DNA of 64,000 nt from JAFGPL01 sp963781805 (GTDB lineage: Bacteria; Bacteroidota; Bacteroidia; Bacteroidales; UBA10428), in assembly GCA_963781805.1 (NCBI GenBank), contig CAWAHF010000004.1:2170001-2234000 (forward strand), read 5' to 3'. The translations under genes and the position numbers were made by a program. The notes beneath the pieces were generated by a model that was given only the letters and a program-made list of their open reading frames with translations, did not search any database and was not told the DNA's origin. Within the stretch, counting starts at the first letter, position 1. The number at the start of each line of letters is the position of its first letter. Of the stretch, positions 8,093 through 16,158 are shown in pieces.

Positions 8093-8887
8093 GTGCAATG
8101 CTTAATTTATTTAAAGGAACAATATCGTAAATTAAGTCATACCCAGGCGTGTAAAATCATTAGTTGCACCCGAACAAGAGCTTATTATAAGAAGAGAATG
8201 CCTGAAAAAGATGCAAAAATAAGATCTGCCATAATAGATATAATGGGGAATAGTCGTAAAGGGCGTAATAAAATTATTGCGTTAGTGCGAAAGAAATACC
8301 CGGAATATGGTCCTAGTCAGATCAGAAGAGTTTATGAGCAATCTGGTTTTTCGTTGAGTAAAAAACTTAAACGACGAATGAAACAGACACCTGTTAATCC
8401 TATTGAGATACCTTTTTCAAGAAATGAAGAATGGGCGATGGACTTCATGAGCGATGCGTTGGTTGATGGAAGGAAGATACGTATCCTGAATATAGTTGAT
8501 CATTTTAATCGTGAATGTATAGGCATTAAAATCGGATTTAATATACCAGCAAGAGTAGTAATTCAATACCTGGAACAAAAGATCGAGATAAGTGGAAAAC
8601 CTAAAAAAATTCGAACGGATAACGGGCCAGAGTTTCGATCCAAATTATTCCAGAAATGGCTTGAGAAAAATGAGATAATCTGGAGTAGGATTCAAAAAGG
8701 AAAGCCTCAACAAAATGCAATTGTGGAAAGATTTAATAAAACATTTCGTGAGGATGTACTAGATGCTAATCTATTCTATGGTATTTCTCAAGCAGAAGGA
8801 ATTACTCTAAGATGGATTCAAGATTATAATACAGAACGGCCCCATCAGGCATTAAACTATAAAACACCTGTGGAGTATGCGGCATAA
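8093..8887 (+). CDS. IS3-family transposase OrfB (catalytic)
   Basis: 264 residues from the listed ATG, though in the cell it is probably translated by frameshift from OrfA. The N-terminal HTH_21-type segment (SRKGRNKIIALVRKKYPEYG) is followed by an rve integrase core with the DDE acidic residues in EWAMDFMSD, IRTDNGPEF and the final Glu in QQNAIVERFNKTFREDVL. The end motif YNTERPHQALNYKTPVEY is typical. It cuts and joins IS ends. Complete, likely functional. Confidence 0.93.
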   Translation: MQCLIYLKEQYRKLSHTQACKIISCTRTRAYYKKRMPEKDAKIRSAIIDIMGNSRKGRNKIIALVRKKYPEYGPSQIRRVYEQSGFSLSKKLKRRMKQTPVNPIEIPFSRNEEWAMDFMSDALVDGRKIRILNIVDHFNRECIGIKIGFNIPARVVIQYLEQKIEISGKPKKIRTDNGPEFRSKLFQKWLEKNEIIWSRIQKGKPQQNAIVERFNKTFREDVLDANLFYGISQAEGITLRWIQDYNTERPHQALNYKTPVEYAA

Positions 8888-9831
8888 GGTTTTTTTAGGC
8901 ATATACCCTCAAAAGTATCATCAAAAAATAGCGGGCACAAAAACTGAAACCCGCTATCAAACGATACTTCGTCGGGAGAACCTATCCCTGGCAGGTTGCT
9001 CCTCAGTAGAGCCTGCTTCCGTTTCGGTTCAACAGATACAAAATTCAAAATTGATTTCTATATTTACAAACTGTCAAAAAAGTCAGCCATTTACCTGCTT
9101 AAATGAGATGGGAGCTTCATGGTTAAGTAACGCAAGAATTTTCCCTATTTTAATAGCCCCACTTGATTTTAATAATGTTGGTTTTATACACAACTCATCC
9201 CAACTTTTAAAGCTTAATTCGAGGAGCGATTTATGTAAATTAGCAGATGATATTTTAGCCCTATTCCCAGATAAGTCATTAAAAGTAGAATTGTTAAATA
9301 ATCAAATTGAAGAATTTTTAGAGCAAACATCAGAACAAATAATGTTTACGAAGGACTTATTAGAAAGAAAAAATGCAACACCCAAAGCTCCTAGTTTTGA
9401 AATATTTAATAAAATGCTTATAGAAGATATAGATGTAAAATCAATGTTTTTAAAATCCCAACCAAACATAAGTGATTGTTCTAAAGCATTTAAGTCAGAA
9501 TACAAAACAAAATTCTATGATTATTATTCCTTATGTTTTAAGGGATTAGGCAATAATATGGATTTGTCAGACTTAGAAACATTTGAGATTGATTCAGCCG
9601 ATTGTTATGAGTTAATCGAAAATCGTCACAACCTTCCTGGAGGTATGACACAATTAGCGAAACAAGGTATTCTCAATAAGAATATCAGATTCTATACAGT
9701 CCGATTTAAACGAAAAAATGAAGAATTTGGCACATCCTTCACCGCTTGGGCTTTCATTGATAATAGGTGGATTTTTTTCCCTAAACCTTGGCATTTATTA
9801 GAATCATTGCATGAAAAATAAAAACACCAGC

Positions 9832-9960
9832 GGCTAACAAGTGGTATAAAAAACTGCCGGTCATGTGCATTTTGCAGGTTCATCACCCGCATCCACACTC
9901 GTATAGCTTGATAGTAAATTCTCCCGCTATCGGCAGCTTCTCATACCACCACCGTTGTGC
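9832..9960 (+). other. attC site 6
   Basis: 129 bp. Inverse core GGCTAAC at 9832-9838, left arm AAGTGGTATAAAAAACTGCC, right arm GGCAGCTTCTCATACCACC, core GTTGTGC at 9954-9960. The arm sequence differs from the CAATATAGC type, but geometry and length are the same. Confidence 0.85.
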
Positions 9961-9967
9961 AGCATAA

Positions 9968-11017
9968 ATGAAAAGTTATCATATGGAAGAAAATTATAGA
10001 TTACAAAATATGGATGAAAAATCTAATAATGACAATAATATAAATGGAATTGGACAGCCTAGTGATTATTCAACAAATTCAGAAGAAAACAAATCATTTC
10101 CTCCAAAACCAAAGGATGAAACTCAAAGACAATCACTTAATAGATCTTTAATTAGCATTGTATTATTTGTAGTAATATTTTATTTGATTTTTAAATGGGA
10201 TATTGTATATATACTAGTTTTGGCTGGAGTAATTCTCATACATGAAATTGGGCATTATTTGGCAATGAGAATATTTAAATATAAAGACTTAAGTATTTTC
10301 TTCGTACCATTAATTGGGGCATTTGCTTCAGGTAATAAAGATACAATTTCACAAAAACAAAGAGTATTTATTTTATTATCCGGACCAGTACCAGGGATTA
10401 TTATCGGATTGATACTTTATTACTATGGTTTAAGAGACACAAATGAATTTTTATCTAAAACTTCAAATATATTTATACTTATTAATCTCTTTAACCTTTT
10501 ACCAATAATTCCATTGGATGGAGGAAGACTAATACAAAACATGTTTTTTGATTCTAATGAAGTAATTAATAAGATATTTATATTTCTATCAATCGCAGTA
10601 TTAACATATTTTTCAATTAGTACAAAATCATATTTTCTTCTTATTATTCCATTTCTACTTCTAATGCAACTTAATAGTCTAGCTCAAAGAAAAAAAGTTA
10701 AAGATGCAATAACTAAAAAAGGAATTGATATAAATAAATCGTTTGAAAATCTTACTAATGAAGAGTATTGGTCGATCAGAGATGAAATAGCAATAAATAT
10801 AAGCTATTACAATAAATTTATTTCACCAAAGGTATATAGCATCTCTGATAAAGAAAATCAGATAATTAAGTTAGTAAAAACTTTTGTGCAAAAAAAACCA
10901 ATAAAAGATTTAAAAGTAGGAGGAAAGATATTAATCACTTTATTCTGGATATTAACATTTATTATACCTGGAATCGTGATTGCTATATATTATATAAAAC
11001 TAGGACTTGTTAAATAA
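9968..11017 (+). CDS. Site-2-protease-like M50 membrane metallopeptidase (cassette 7)
   Basis: 349 residues. After a polar, Asn/Ser-rich N-terminal 60 residues come several membrane spans. The zinc motif HEIGH sits inside a span (about residue 92-96), and the third ligand is in LPIIPLDGGRL (about 178-188), the NxxPxxxxDG motif of M50 proteases. A conserved LLSGPVPGIIIG segment lies between. The C-terminal region (about 240-320) is soluble, followed by a final span. Known members cut transmembrane substrates, for example anti-sigma factors; the substrate here is unknown. Sole gene of its cassette (GTTGTGCAGC ... GCTGCACAAC). Confidence 0.85.
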   Translation: MKSYHMEENYRLQNMDEKSNNDNNINGIGQPSDYSTNSEENKSFPPKPKDETQRQSLNRSLISIVLFVVIFYLIFKWDIVYILVLAGVILIHEIGHYLAMRIFKYKDLSIFFVPLIGAFASGNKDTISQKQRVFILLSGPVPGIIIGLILYYYGLRDTNEFLSKTSNIFILINLFNLLPIIPLDGGRLIQNMFFDSNEVINKIFIFLSIAVLTYFSISTKSYFLLIIPFLLLMQLNSLAQRKKVKDAITKKGIDINKSFENLTNEEYWSIRDEIAINISYYNKFISPKVYSISDKENQIIKLVKTFVQKKPIKDLKVGGKILITLFWILTFIIPGIVIAIYYIKLGLVK

Positions 11018-11130
11018 TTTACGCTGCACAACACCGCATATAGCCAATGCCAGGCAATACAGGTAGCCGAAACTTTGTATTCCGGTAAGCCTTCTGTAAA
11101 GTACATCTTGCATGATACAGCTCAGTGAAT

Positions 11131-11138
11131 TAGCTTTG
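11131..11138 (+). promoter_or_regulatory. -7 box for the IS66 genes
   Basis: TAGCTTTG matches the Bacteroidota TAnnTTTG -7 element and lies 16 bases before the tnpA ATG at 11155. The -33 element is not clear. Confidence 0.45.
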
Positions 11139-11154
11139 CGACAAACACAAAATT

Positions 11155-11463
11155 ATGACACAGGTTGAAAGACAAGCAAGAAAGGAAGAGATGTTTTCAA
11201 AAATCGAACAATGCCATCAAAGTGGTTTAAATAAAAAGATGTTTTGTCAGCAAAATGGAATTGCTCCATCGCTTTTCTATTATTGGTTAAAAAAATACAA
11301 AGAAAATAAGGAAGATATATCAGGATTTGTCCCGATAAAAGTCAGGGGACAGATAAAATTTACTGACCCTGCCATCGAGGTGCAATATCCCAACGGGGTA
11401 TGTTTAAGACTGACCGGCCCTGCAAGCGGACAAATGCTCCGGATGCTGGTTAACCTGGTTTGA
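11155..11463 (+). CDS. tnpA: IS66 accessory protein TnpA
   Basis: 102 residues. The N-terminal half is a helix-turn-helix of the IS66 TnpA type (EEMFSKIEQCHQSGLNKKMF, then GIAPSLFYYWLKKYKE), the C-terminal half a short beta-rich tail ending in SGQMLRMLVNLV. Required with TnpB for transposition of IS66 elements, exact role unknown. Four bases separate it from tnpB, forming one operon from the -7 box at 11131. Confidence 0.9.
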   Translation: MTQVERQARKEEMFSKIEQCHQSGLNKKMFCQQNGIAPSLFYYWLKKYKENKEDISGFVPIKVRGQIKFTDPAIEVQYPNGVCLRLTGPASGQMLRMLVNLV

Positions 11464-11467
11464 TGGT

Positions 11468-11824
11468 ATGTTTTCATTAACCTCTTCATTAAGGTATTAT
11501 CTATATTCCGGCGTTACCGACATGCGCAAAAGCTTTGACAGTTTATGCGGACTGATACAAATATACATGGGATATAACCCTACTTCCGGAGAAGTGTTTA
11601 TTTTTATTAACCGGCGGCGCAACAAGATAAAACTGTTACACTGGGAACATGGTGGTTTTGTTTTGTATTATAAGCGTCTGGAATCCGGCACACTTGAACT
11701 GCCCCTGATGGACGGAAAAACAAATTCCTGCCAGTTAAGCTGGCCGACATTGGTTATGATGATAGAAGGTATTTCCATTGAAAAAGTTACTATGCGCAAG
11801 CGGTTTTTTATCAACAATCAGTGA
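11468..11824 (+). CDS. tnpB: IS66 accessory protein TnpB
   Basis: 118 residues, normal length for the IS66 Orf2 (TnpB, PF05717) family. Diagnostic segments are LYSGVTDMRKSFDSLCGLIQ, SGEVFIFINRRRNKIKLLHW, GFVLYYKRLESGTLELP. Second gene of the IS66 operon. It is needed for transposition with TnpA and TnpC, but its biochemical role is not established. Confidence 0.95.
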   Translation: MFSLTSSLRYYLYSGVTDMRKSFDSLCGLIQIYMGYNPTSGEVFIFINRRRNKIKLLHWEHGGFVLYYKRLESGTLELPLMDGKTNSCQLSWPTLVMMIEGISIEKVTMRKRFFINNQ

Positions 11825-11890
11825 AAATAATCTTGATAAAAACCATTGAAAATATTAGGGTTACAGGCAATATTTTGACATCTTTGTGAC

Positions 11891-13408
11891 ATGCAAAACG
11901 GGCAGTCCAAATACCAGGAAAAAGACTTTGAAATATTGGTAGAAGAAAATAAAAATCTTTCTGGGAAAATCACCATTCTTCAGTCAGAACTTCTGTATTA
12001 CAAGCAGGAACTGGACAAGCTTAAACGAATGATATTCGGCAGCAAGAGCGAGCGGTACATACCTGTTAATGATGGCCAGTTAGCCCTTGGCTTAGAAAGC
12101 GAAACTGTTGAGCAGAAACAAATTGAGACAGAACAAGTTACTTATACCCGTCAGAAGCCACAGAAAGAATCAAAAATCAATCATTTCAGGGCTCCCATTC
12201 CAGCTCATCTGCCCCGGGAGGAACACGTTATTATGCCTGAAGGCGACTTGAGTGAGGCAAAAAAGATCGGGGAAGAGAGTACTGAAATATTGGAATACAG
12301 ACCTGGTAAACTTTATGTAAAAAAATATATCCGTTATAAATATGTATTACCGGCAGATGGGGGAATTGTAATCGGAGAACTTCCTTCGCTGCCTATACCT
12401 AAAGGCAATGCAGGTCCCGGTCTGTTAGCACATCTTACCATAAATAAGTTTGTTGATCATCTTCCATTTTATCGCCAGGCACAAATGTTAAAGCGTGAAG
12501 GTATAGAAATAGCAGAATCAACCATCAATGGATGGTTCACTGCAACTTGTGACCTTATCGAACCGCTTTATGACAAACTCAGGGAGAAAATAACCAGTGC
12601 AGACTACCTGATGGTAGATGAAACGCCAATAAAAGTACTTACCAAAGATAAACCGGGTTCTACACATAAAGGTTATCATTGGGTTTATTACTCACCGCTT
12701 GACAAGCTGGTATTTTTTGACTATCAGAAAGGCCGGGGCAGAGATGGCCCAATGGCATTTCTTAAAGATTATAAAGGGGCAATACAAAGTGATGGTTATT
12801 CAGCATATGATGTTTTTGATAAGCAAAAAGATATAGTATTGCTTGCCTGTATGGCCCATGCACGAAGAAAGTTTGACGAGGCGCTTAAAAATGATCCGGA
12901 AGGGGCCGATTATGTTCTCTCACAGATGCAGAAGTTATATGATGTGGAGCGCCAGGCCAGGGAACTGAAATTTAACTTTGATAAGCGAGAGTCCTTACGC
13001 ATTGAAAAATCATTGGCAGTGTTAAACGAGTTGGAAGCCTGGATGAAAAAAAGAAGCATTGAAGTGTTGCCTAAGAGTTCAATGGGTGAAGCCCTATCTT
13101 ATACATTAGGATTGTGGAACCGGTTGATCAGGTATCTTGATGACGGCAGGTATGAAATTGATAATAACCTGGTAGAAAACGGCATCAGACCGGTAGCGCT
13201 GGGACGAAAAAATTATCTTTTTGCCGGGTCACACGAAGGGGCTAAAAGAGCAGCCATAATGTATTCCTTTTTAGGCACATGTAAAAAGAATGGTGTTAAT
13301 CCTTTAACCTGGCTCACCGATATTCTTACCCGTATTCCAGATCATAAAGCCAATCGTCTGGAAGAATTGCTCCCAAACATATGGCTGGAAAATAAATCCA
13401 TCTTATAG
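11891..13408 (+). CDS. tnpC: IS66 transposase TnpC
   Basis: 505 residues, full length for the DDE transposase of IS66. An N-terminal coiled coil (about 8-45) with a basic RMIFGSKSERY motif precedes a spacer and the catalytic region, whose acidic residues are in YLMVDETPIKVL, AIQSDGYSAYDVF and NNLVENGIRPVALGRKNYLF. It ends in the IS66_C-type tail. It performs strand cleavage and transfer at the IS ends. No frameshift or stop is seen, so the element is probably active. Confidence 0.95.
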   Translation: MQNGQSKYQEKDFEILVEENKNLSGKITILQSELLYYKQELDKLKRMIFGSKSERYIPVNDGQLALGLESETVEQKQIETEQVTYTRQKPQKESKINHFRAPIPAHLPREEHVIMPEGDLSEAKKIGEESTEILEYRPGKLYVKKYIRYKYVLPADGGIVIGELPSLPIPKGNAGPGLLAHLTINKFVDHLPFYRQAQMLKREGIEIAESTINGWFTATCDLIEPLYDKLREKITSADYLMVDETPIKVLTKDKPGSTHKGYHWVYYSPLDKLVFFDYQKGRGRDGPMAFLKDYKGAIQSDGYSAYDVFDKQKDIVLLACMAHARRKFDEALKNDPEGADYVLSQMQKLYDVERQARELKFNFDKRESLRIEKSLAVLNELEAWMKKRSIEVLPKSSMGEALSYTLGLWNRLIRYLDDGRYEIDNNLVENGIRPVALGRKNYLFAGSHEGAKRAAIMYSFLGTCKKNGVNPLTWLTDILTRIPDHKANRLEELLPNIWLENKSIL

Positions 13409-13607
13409 GATTATTTTTGAAGTATCAAACATGTACTTCCCAGAACGGATACGTATTCCGCTACATCATTATTGCATACTGACAATGAAACGCCACGAAC
13501 CCTGCCACATGGCCATATGCGAAAACGTTGTAGCACATTGGCGCAGAGCCATATAACAGCCTAATGAAATAAAATATCCCAAAACGGGAAATTATGATTG
13601 ATTTTTG

Positions 13608-13615
13608 TATATTTG
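13608..13615 (+). promoter_or_regulatory. -7 box immediately upstream of higB
   Basis: TATATTTG fits the TAnnTTTG consensus. It ends only four bases before the higB ATG at 13620, so transcription would begin at or within a base or two of the start codon, implying a leaderless mRNA. A -33 element is not evident. Confidence 0.5.
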
Positions 13616-13619
13616 CAGT

Positions 13620-13919
13620 ATGAGAATTATTGCTTTTAGAACTATAAGAGAATTTTTTGAAAAACCAGAATATTCGGATTCTGAGGTCTCACTGAGAGCT
13701 TGGTATCATGATGCTAAAATAGCAGATTGGAAAAATTCAAATGAACTGAAGAGACAATATAAAAACGCCAGTATTGTTGGAGAAGGAAGAGTAGTTTTTA
13801 ATATTAAAGGTAATGATTACAGATTAGTAGTTGCAATTGATTATGAATTCCAAGTGATTTTCATAAGATTTATTGGGACACATAAACAATATGATAAAAT
13901 TGATGCAAAAACGATTTGA
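13620..13919 (+). CDS. higB: HigB-type mRNA interferase toxin (cassette 8)
   Basis: 99 residues from the ATG at 13620. A TTG start 15 bases earlier would lie over the -7 box and is rejected. The pattern is that of the HigB_toxin family: an early Arg-rich strand, SLRAWYHDAKIADWKNSNEL, GRVVFNIKGNDYRLVVAIDY, and a C-terminal VIFIRFIGTHKQYDKIDA. HigB toxins cut mRNA on the ribosome. It overlaps higA by four bases. The toxin-first order is typical for higBA. Cassette ends GTTGTAGCAC and GTGCTACAAC are complementary. Confidence 0.9.
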   Translation: MRIIAFRTIREFFEKPEYSDSEVSLRAWYHDAKIADWKNSNELKRQYKNASIVGEGRVVFNIKGNDYRLVVAIDYEFQVIFIRFIGTHKQYDKIDAKTI

Positions 13920-14272
13920 TTATGGAAATACGACCAATTAAAACAGAACAAGATTATGATTCTGCTATAAGTAGGATTGAAGAATTGTGGGGAGCAAAAA
14001 AAGATACCTCTGATGGTGACGAGCTTGATTTATTGGTAACCTTAGTTGAGTCATACGAAATGAAACATTATCCTATTGCTCCACCTGACCCAGTTGATGC
14101 GATTAAATTTCGCATGGAGCAGATGGGTATGACAAATTCGGATATGGTAAAATACTTGGGTAGTCAAAGCAGAGTGAGTGAGATTCTTAATAAAAAAAGA
14201 AAGCTGACATTAGGAATGATAAAATCACTTTACAAAGGATTAAAAATACCCGCAGAGATTTTATTAGCCTAA
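13916..14272 (+). CDS. higA: HigA-type antitoxin with helix-turn-helix
   Basis: 118 residues. The N-terminal half binds toxin in this family (YDSAISRIEELWGAKKDTSD, LLVTLVESYEMKHYPI). The C-terminal half is an Xre-type helix-turn-helix (AIKFRMEQMGMTNSDMVKYL, SRVSEILNKKRKLTLGMIKSL). It neutralises HigB and represses the operon. Two in-frame ATGs (13916, 13922) are possible starts; the first overlaps the higB stop (ATGATTATG). Confidence 0.9.
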   Translation: MIMEIRPIKTEQDYDSAISRIEELWGAKKDTSDGDELDLLVTLVESYEMKHYPIAPPDPVDAIKFRMEQMGMTNSDMVKYLGSQSRVSEILNKKRKLTLGMIKSLYKGLKIPAEILLA

Positions 14273-14292
14273 TTGACTGATAAATCAACGTG

Positions 14293-14320
14293 CTACAACA
14301 CACAATATAAAACGTTGGCA
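14293..14320 (+). other. Miniature attC (site 8), 28 bp
   Basis: Inverse core CTACAAC, the 14-bp spacer ACACAATATAAAAC, then core GTTGGCA. The outer parts of a normal site are kept (AAC-ACACAATATA and AAAAC-GTT) while the hairpin interior of about 100 bp is missing. The cassettes on both sides still pair with their own far ends, so this was once a true cassette junction. Lacking a hairpin it should not be a substrate for an integron integrase. Confidence 0.75.
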
Positions 14321-14373
14321 GTAAGGCAAAAAGTCCACTGACACAGAGATTTCGATTTAATTATTAATCTTTG

Positions 14374-14381
14374 TAACTTTG
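14374..14381 (+). promoter_or_regulatory. -7 box for the cassette 9 toxin-antitoxin pair
   Basis: TAACTTTG matches TAnnTTTG, 13 bases before the PIN ATG at 14395. A weak TTTC lies about 20 bases upstream. Confidence 0.45.
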
Positions 14382-14394
14382 TAAAAAATGATTA

Positions 14395-14856
14395 ATGAAA
14401 CAAAGGATTTACATAGATACTTCAGTAGTCGGAGGATACTTTGATGAAGAATTCAGTGATGCAACGCGAGGATTATTTAAGCGATTTGAGAACAATGAGA
14501 TAATTTTTGTCGTTTCAGACTTGCTTGATTTGGAATTGATTGCTGCACCTCAAAATGTTCGGGATTTATTGCATAAATACAGTTCAGACAAGTTCGAGCG
14601 GATTCAACTGACAGAAGAAGCGATAAAACTGGCTGATACTTATATTGCTGAGAAAGTTGTTGGTAAGACAAGTCTTGAGGATTGTAGACATATTGCACTT
14701 GCGACTATTCATCGAGTTGATGTTTTAGCAAGTTGGAACTTCAAACACATTGTTAATCTGGACAGGATAAAAGGGTATAATTCTGTCAATTACAGACTAG
14801 GATACCCAATGATTGAAATACGTAGTCCTAAAGATTTATTACATTATGAAGACTAA
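14395..14856 (+). CDS. PIN-domain toxin (cassette 9)
   Basis: 153 residues. The opening RIYIDTSVVGGYFDEEF holds the first PIN acidic residue (Asp8), SDLLDLELI the second region, and SLEDCRHIALATIHRVDVLASWNF the third acidic region and last strand. The domain is of the type found in non-VapB-linked PIN toxins. An ATG seven bases earlier is out of frame. A short gene overlaps its end by 11 bases and is the probable antitoxin, which gives a toxin-first order unlike the first PIN pair. RNA cleavage is the family activity. Confidence 0.82.
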   Translation: MKQRIYIDTSVVGGYFDEEFSDATRGLFKRFENNEIIFVVSDLLDLELIAAPQNVRDLLHKYSSDKFERIQLTEEAIKLADTYIAEKVVGKTSLEDCRHIALATIHRVDVLASWNFKHIVNLDRIKGYNSVNYRLGYPMIEIRSPKDLLHYED

Positions 14857-15004
14857 AAAAGAAAAATCGTTTGACGCAGTAAAAATGATGCGTGAAATAC
14901 GTGATAAAATTAGTTCAGATACTCAAAACATGACATTTGAGGAATTGAAAAAATATATTGATTCACGTATCAAGACAAGTGGATTAAAACCGATAGGACA
15001 ATAA
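14846..15004 (+). CDS. Short antitoxin partner of the PIN toxin
   Basis: 52 residues from the ATG at 14846, inside the end of the PIN gene. The protein (opening MKTKKEKSFDAVKMMREIRD, then NMTFEELKKYIDSRI) is a small charged helical protein of the size and pattern of antitoxins that accompany PIN toxins. There is no separate DNA-binding domain. Pairing is inferred from the 11-base overlap and the shared cassette. Confidence 0.65.
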   Translation: MKTKKEKSFDAVKMMREIRDKISSDTQNMTFEELKKYIDSRIKTSGLKPIGQ

Positions 15005-15012
15005 TGCCCAAC

Positions 15013-16095
15013 TGCCAATCGTAGATGGCCAGTGAGCGAGTAGCCTACTGGTTCACCTCTCACACCACTGTACCCTTCCTTCGTCAGGGTAAACTCCCGG
15101 GTCTTCCCGAGAGAATACCCGGGACAGGCTGTATACGGCGGTTCATCGCATATCAGCATAACCGCTCTTTTCACCGACAATGCCTTTGTCTTTATTTAAG
15201 ATAAGGCTAGTAAACTCGAAGTTTTGACCTCCTTATCGAATTAGGGACAACCTAACGTTCAGCCCTTCACTGGCTCTGTGAGACCTCCGTCTCTCTATGA
15301 CGGCTCGTTTACTCCCTGCGATCGTGAGATCGCTGGAGCTAAGTTCCGCCAGCTACTATGGCCTCTGCTGACTTCTTGGTTTATAGAAATACCGAATCTA
15401 ATCCAAGACCTCCCCCGGCCTTGCTCCGCCGAAGCGGCTACGCGAAGGCGCAGTAAGAGCATTTTATTCACAATAAAATTAATTTTAATGGTGTTCATGA
15501 ACTCACTGCGTTCGGTTCCTTCCTCCAATTCCTGTAGTCCCGATATTGAGTTTGTAAAATTTTGCAAGTCAAAATTAACAAAACTCATCATCGGGATGCT
15601 TGCTCCCCATCTCCCAGCCTCATATGCCGTTCCTGCTTGGTTTATACTGAGCTTGTCGAAGTATCAGTACCGGATTTTGTAGTCCCGCTTCCTTCAGTGC
15701 ATGCCTCGCGACAAACCACCCCCGACCTTCGGTACGGGACAGGCTTTGCGGCTTACTAACACTTCCGGGCGTTACCCCAGTGTGTAAGAGCCTGTCCCGA
15801 ACTTGATTCGGGAGACTTTCACCCTCTGGAACTTAGCGAAAGCGTTCTCACGACCAAAGGGAGTAAAAATACACACTTGTTGTTTTGCTTCTTTAAAAGT
15901 TTATTTGTATTTTTCGACTTTTTCAAGAGCTTACAACAAGTGTGCGCTCATGCTCATGCAGCGCGCACACAATGTGTCATACGTAATGGCGGGGCAAGTG
16001 CTAAATGTCAAGGTTTGTGGCTCGCATCAACACCATCTCGAATTGATAGCGAAGAGCTCCGAAGTCCGACACTACGCATACACTCAACGTTAGCG
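15013..16095 (+). other. attC site 9, inverse core interrupted by a group II intron
   Basis: The inverse core TGCCAAC is split after TGCCA (15013-15017). AC resumes at 15969 on the far side of an intron in the other orientation. The left arm AATGTGTCATACGTAATGG, right arm CGACACTACGCATACACTCAAC and core GTTAGCG (16089-16095) follow. Removing the intron gives exactly 132 bp, and ACTGCCAAC then complements the cassette start GTTGGCAGT at 14314. Confidence 0.85.
15018..15968 (-). mobile_element. ORF-less group II intron on the - strand, in an attC inverse core
   Basis: 951 bp. On the - strand it begins GTGCG (15968, consensus GUGYG) and ends CTACGAT (15018, consensus AY). The 5' domain I is recognisable (CGCTAAGTTCCAGAGGG, GGAAGTGTTAGTAAGCCGC, GTCGCGAGGCATGCACTGAA), as are domain V halves (GAACCGCCGTATAC, GTACAGTGGTGTGAG). 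No reading frame for a maturase exists. Several dispersed palindromic repeats sit in loops, including about 56 nt between the two halves of domain V, which should disable catalysis unless tolerated. Confidence 0.8.
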
Positions 16096-16158
16096 GCAAG
16101 TGTGCAACATGTCTTGTCCTGAAATAGCTTGACAGTTTTTAAACAAAAACTGTAGCAT

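Larger units (their letters stand above)
7743..9095 (+). mobile_element. IS3-family insertion sequence in the TIR gene
   Basis: 1,353 bp. Imperfect terminal inverted repeats (left GGTACTGGGCTGCTTTTTT, right end complement GGTAAATGGCTGACTTTTTT) and a 4-bp target duplication TGCT at 7739-7742 and 9096-9099. It carries two overlapping-phase transposase frames. The target duplication is perfect and the host frame is restored in silico, so insertion is recent. Confidence 0.9.
7508..9821 (+). pseudogene. TIR-domain protein split by an IS3-family element (cassette 6)
   Basis: Removing the IS (7743-9095) and one 4-bp target copy (9096-9099) restores one frame of 318 residues from the ATG at 7508. 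Residues 1-140 are a TIR domain: KIFISFSNKD at the N-terminus, IIIQLISLNYKSSEVC, then after the junction LNEMGASW. The Glu of the C-L-N-E segment is the catalytic residue of NAD-cleaving TIR domains, and the insertion is three bases before that codon pair. The remaining 180 residues are an unassigned effector or sensor domain. Bacterial TIR proteins are often anti-phage NADases; that role here is inference. The gene is presumably inactive now. Confidence 0.85.
11085..13452 (+). mobile_element. IS66-family insertion sequence inside an attC site
   Basis: 2,368 bp. Ends GTAAGCCTTCTGTAAAGTAC and, on the complement, GTATCCGTTCTGGGAAGTAC form imperfect inverted repeats with the GTA tip of IS66 elements. 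The 8-bp target duplication GTATTCCG is perfect at 11077-11084 and 13453-13460. It carries three intact genes in the standard order tnpA, tnpB, tnpC. Confidence 0.95.
11026..13533 (+). other. attC site 7, interrupted by IS66
   Basis: Inverse core GCACAAC at 11026-11032, left arm CGCATATAGCCAATGCCAGG, right arm CCTGCCACATGGCCATATGCG, core GTTGTAG at 13527-13533. Subtracting the IS66 (11085-13452) and one 8-bp target copy gives 132 bp, exactly the size of the other sites. Confidence 0.88.

Noticed and set aside
8877..9821. One long frame from the IS end into the TIR gene
   Set aside because: It begins in the end of OrfB and crosses the IS terminus; the true gene is the split TIR gene, as the target duplication shows.
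11077..13460. The region around IS66 as two half-genes
   Set aside because: No coding frame spans the insertion; the flanks rebuild an attC, not a gene.
15278..16122. Several short frames between the PIN pair and the second IS3 element
   Set aside because: They are in the ORF-less intron and its attC site, in palindromic RNA-structured sequence.
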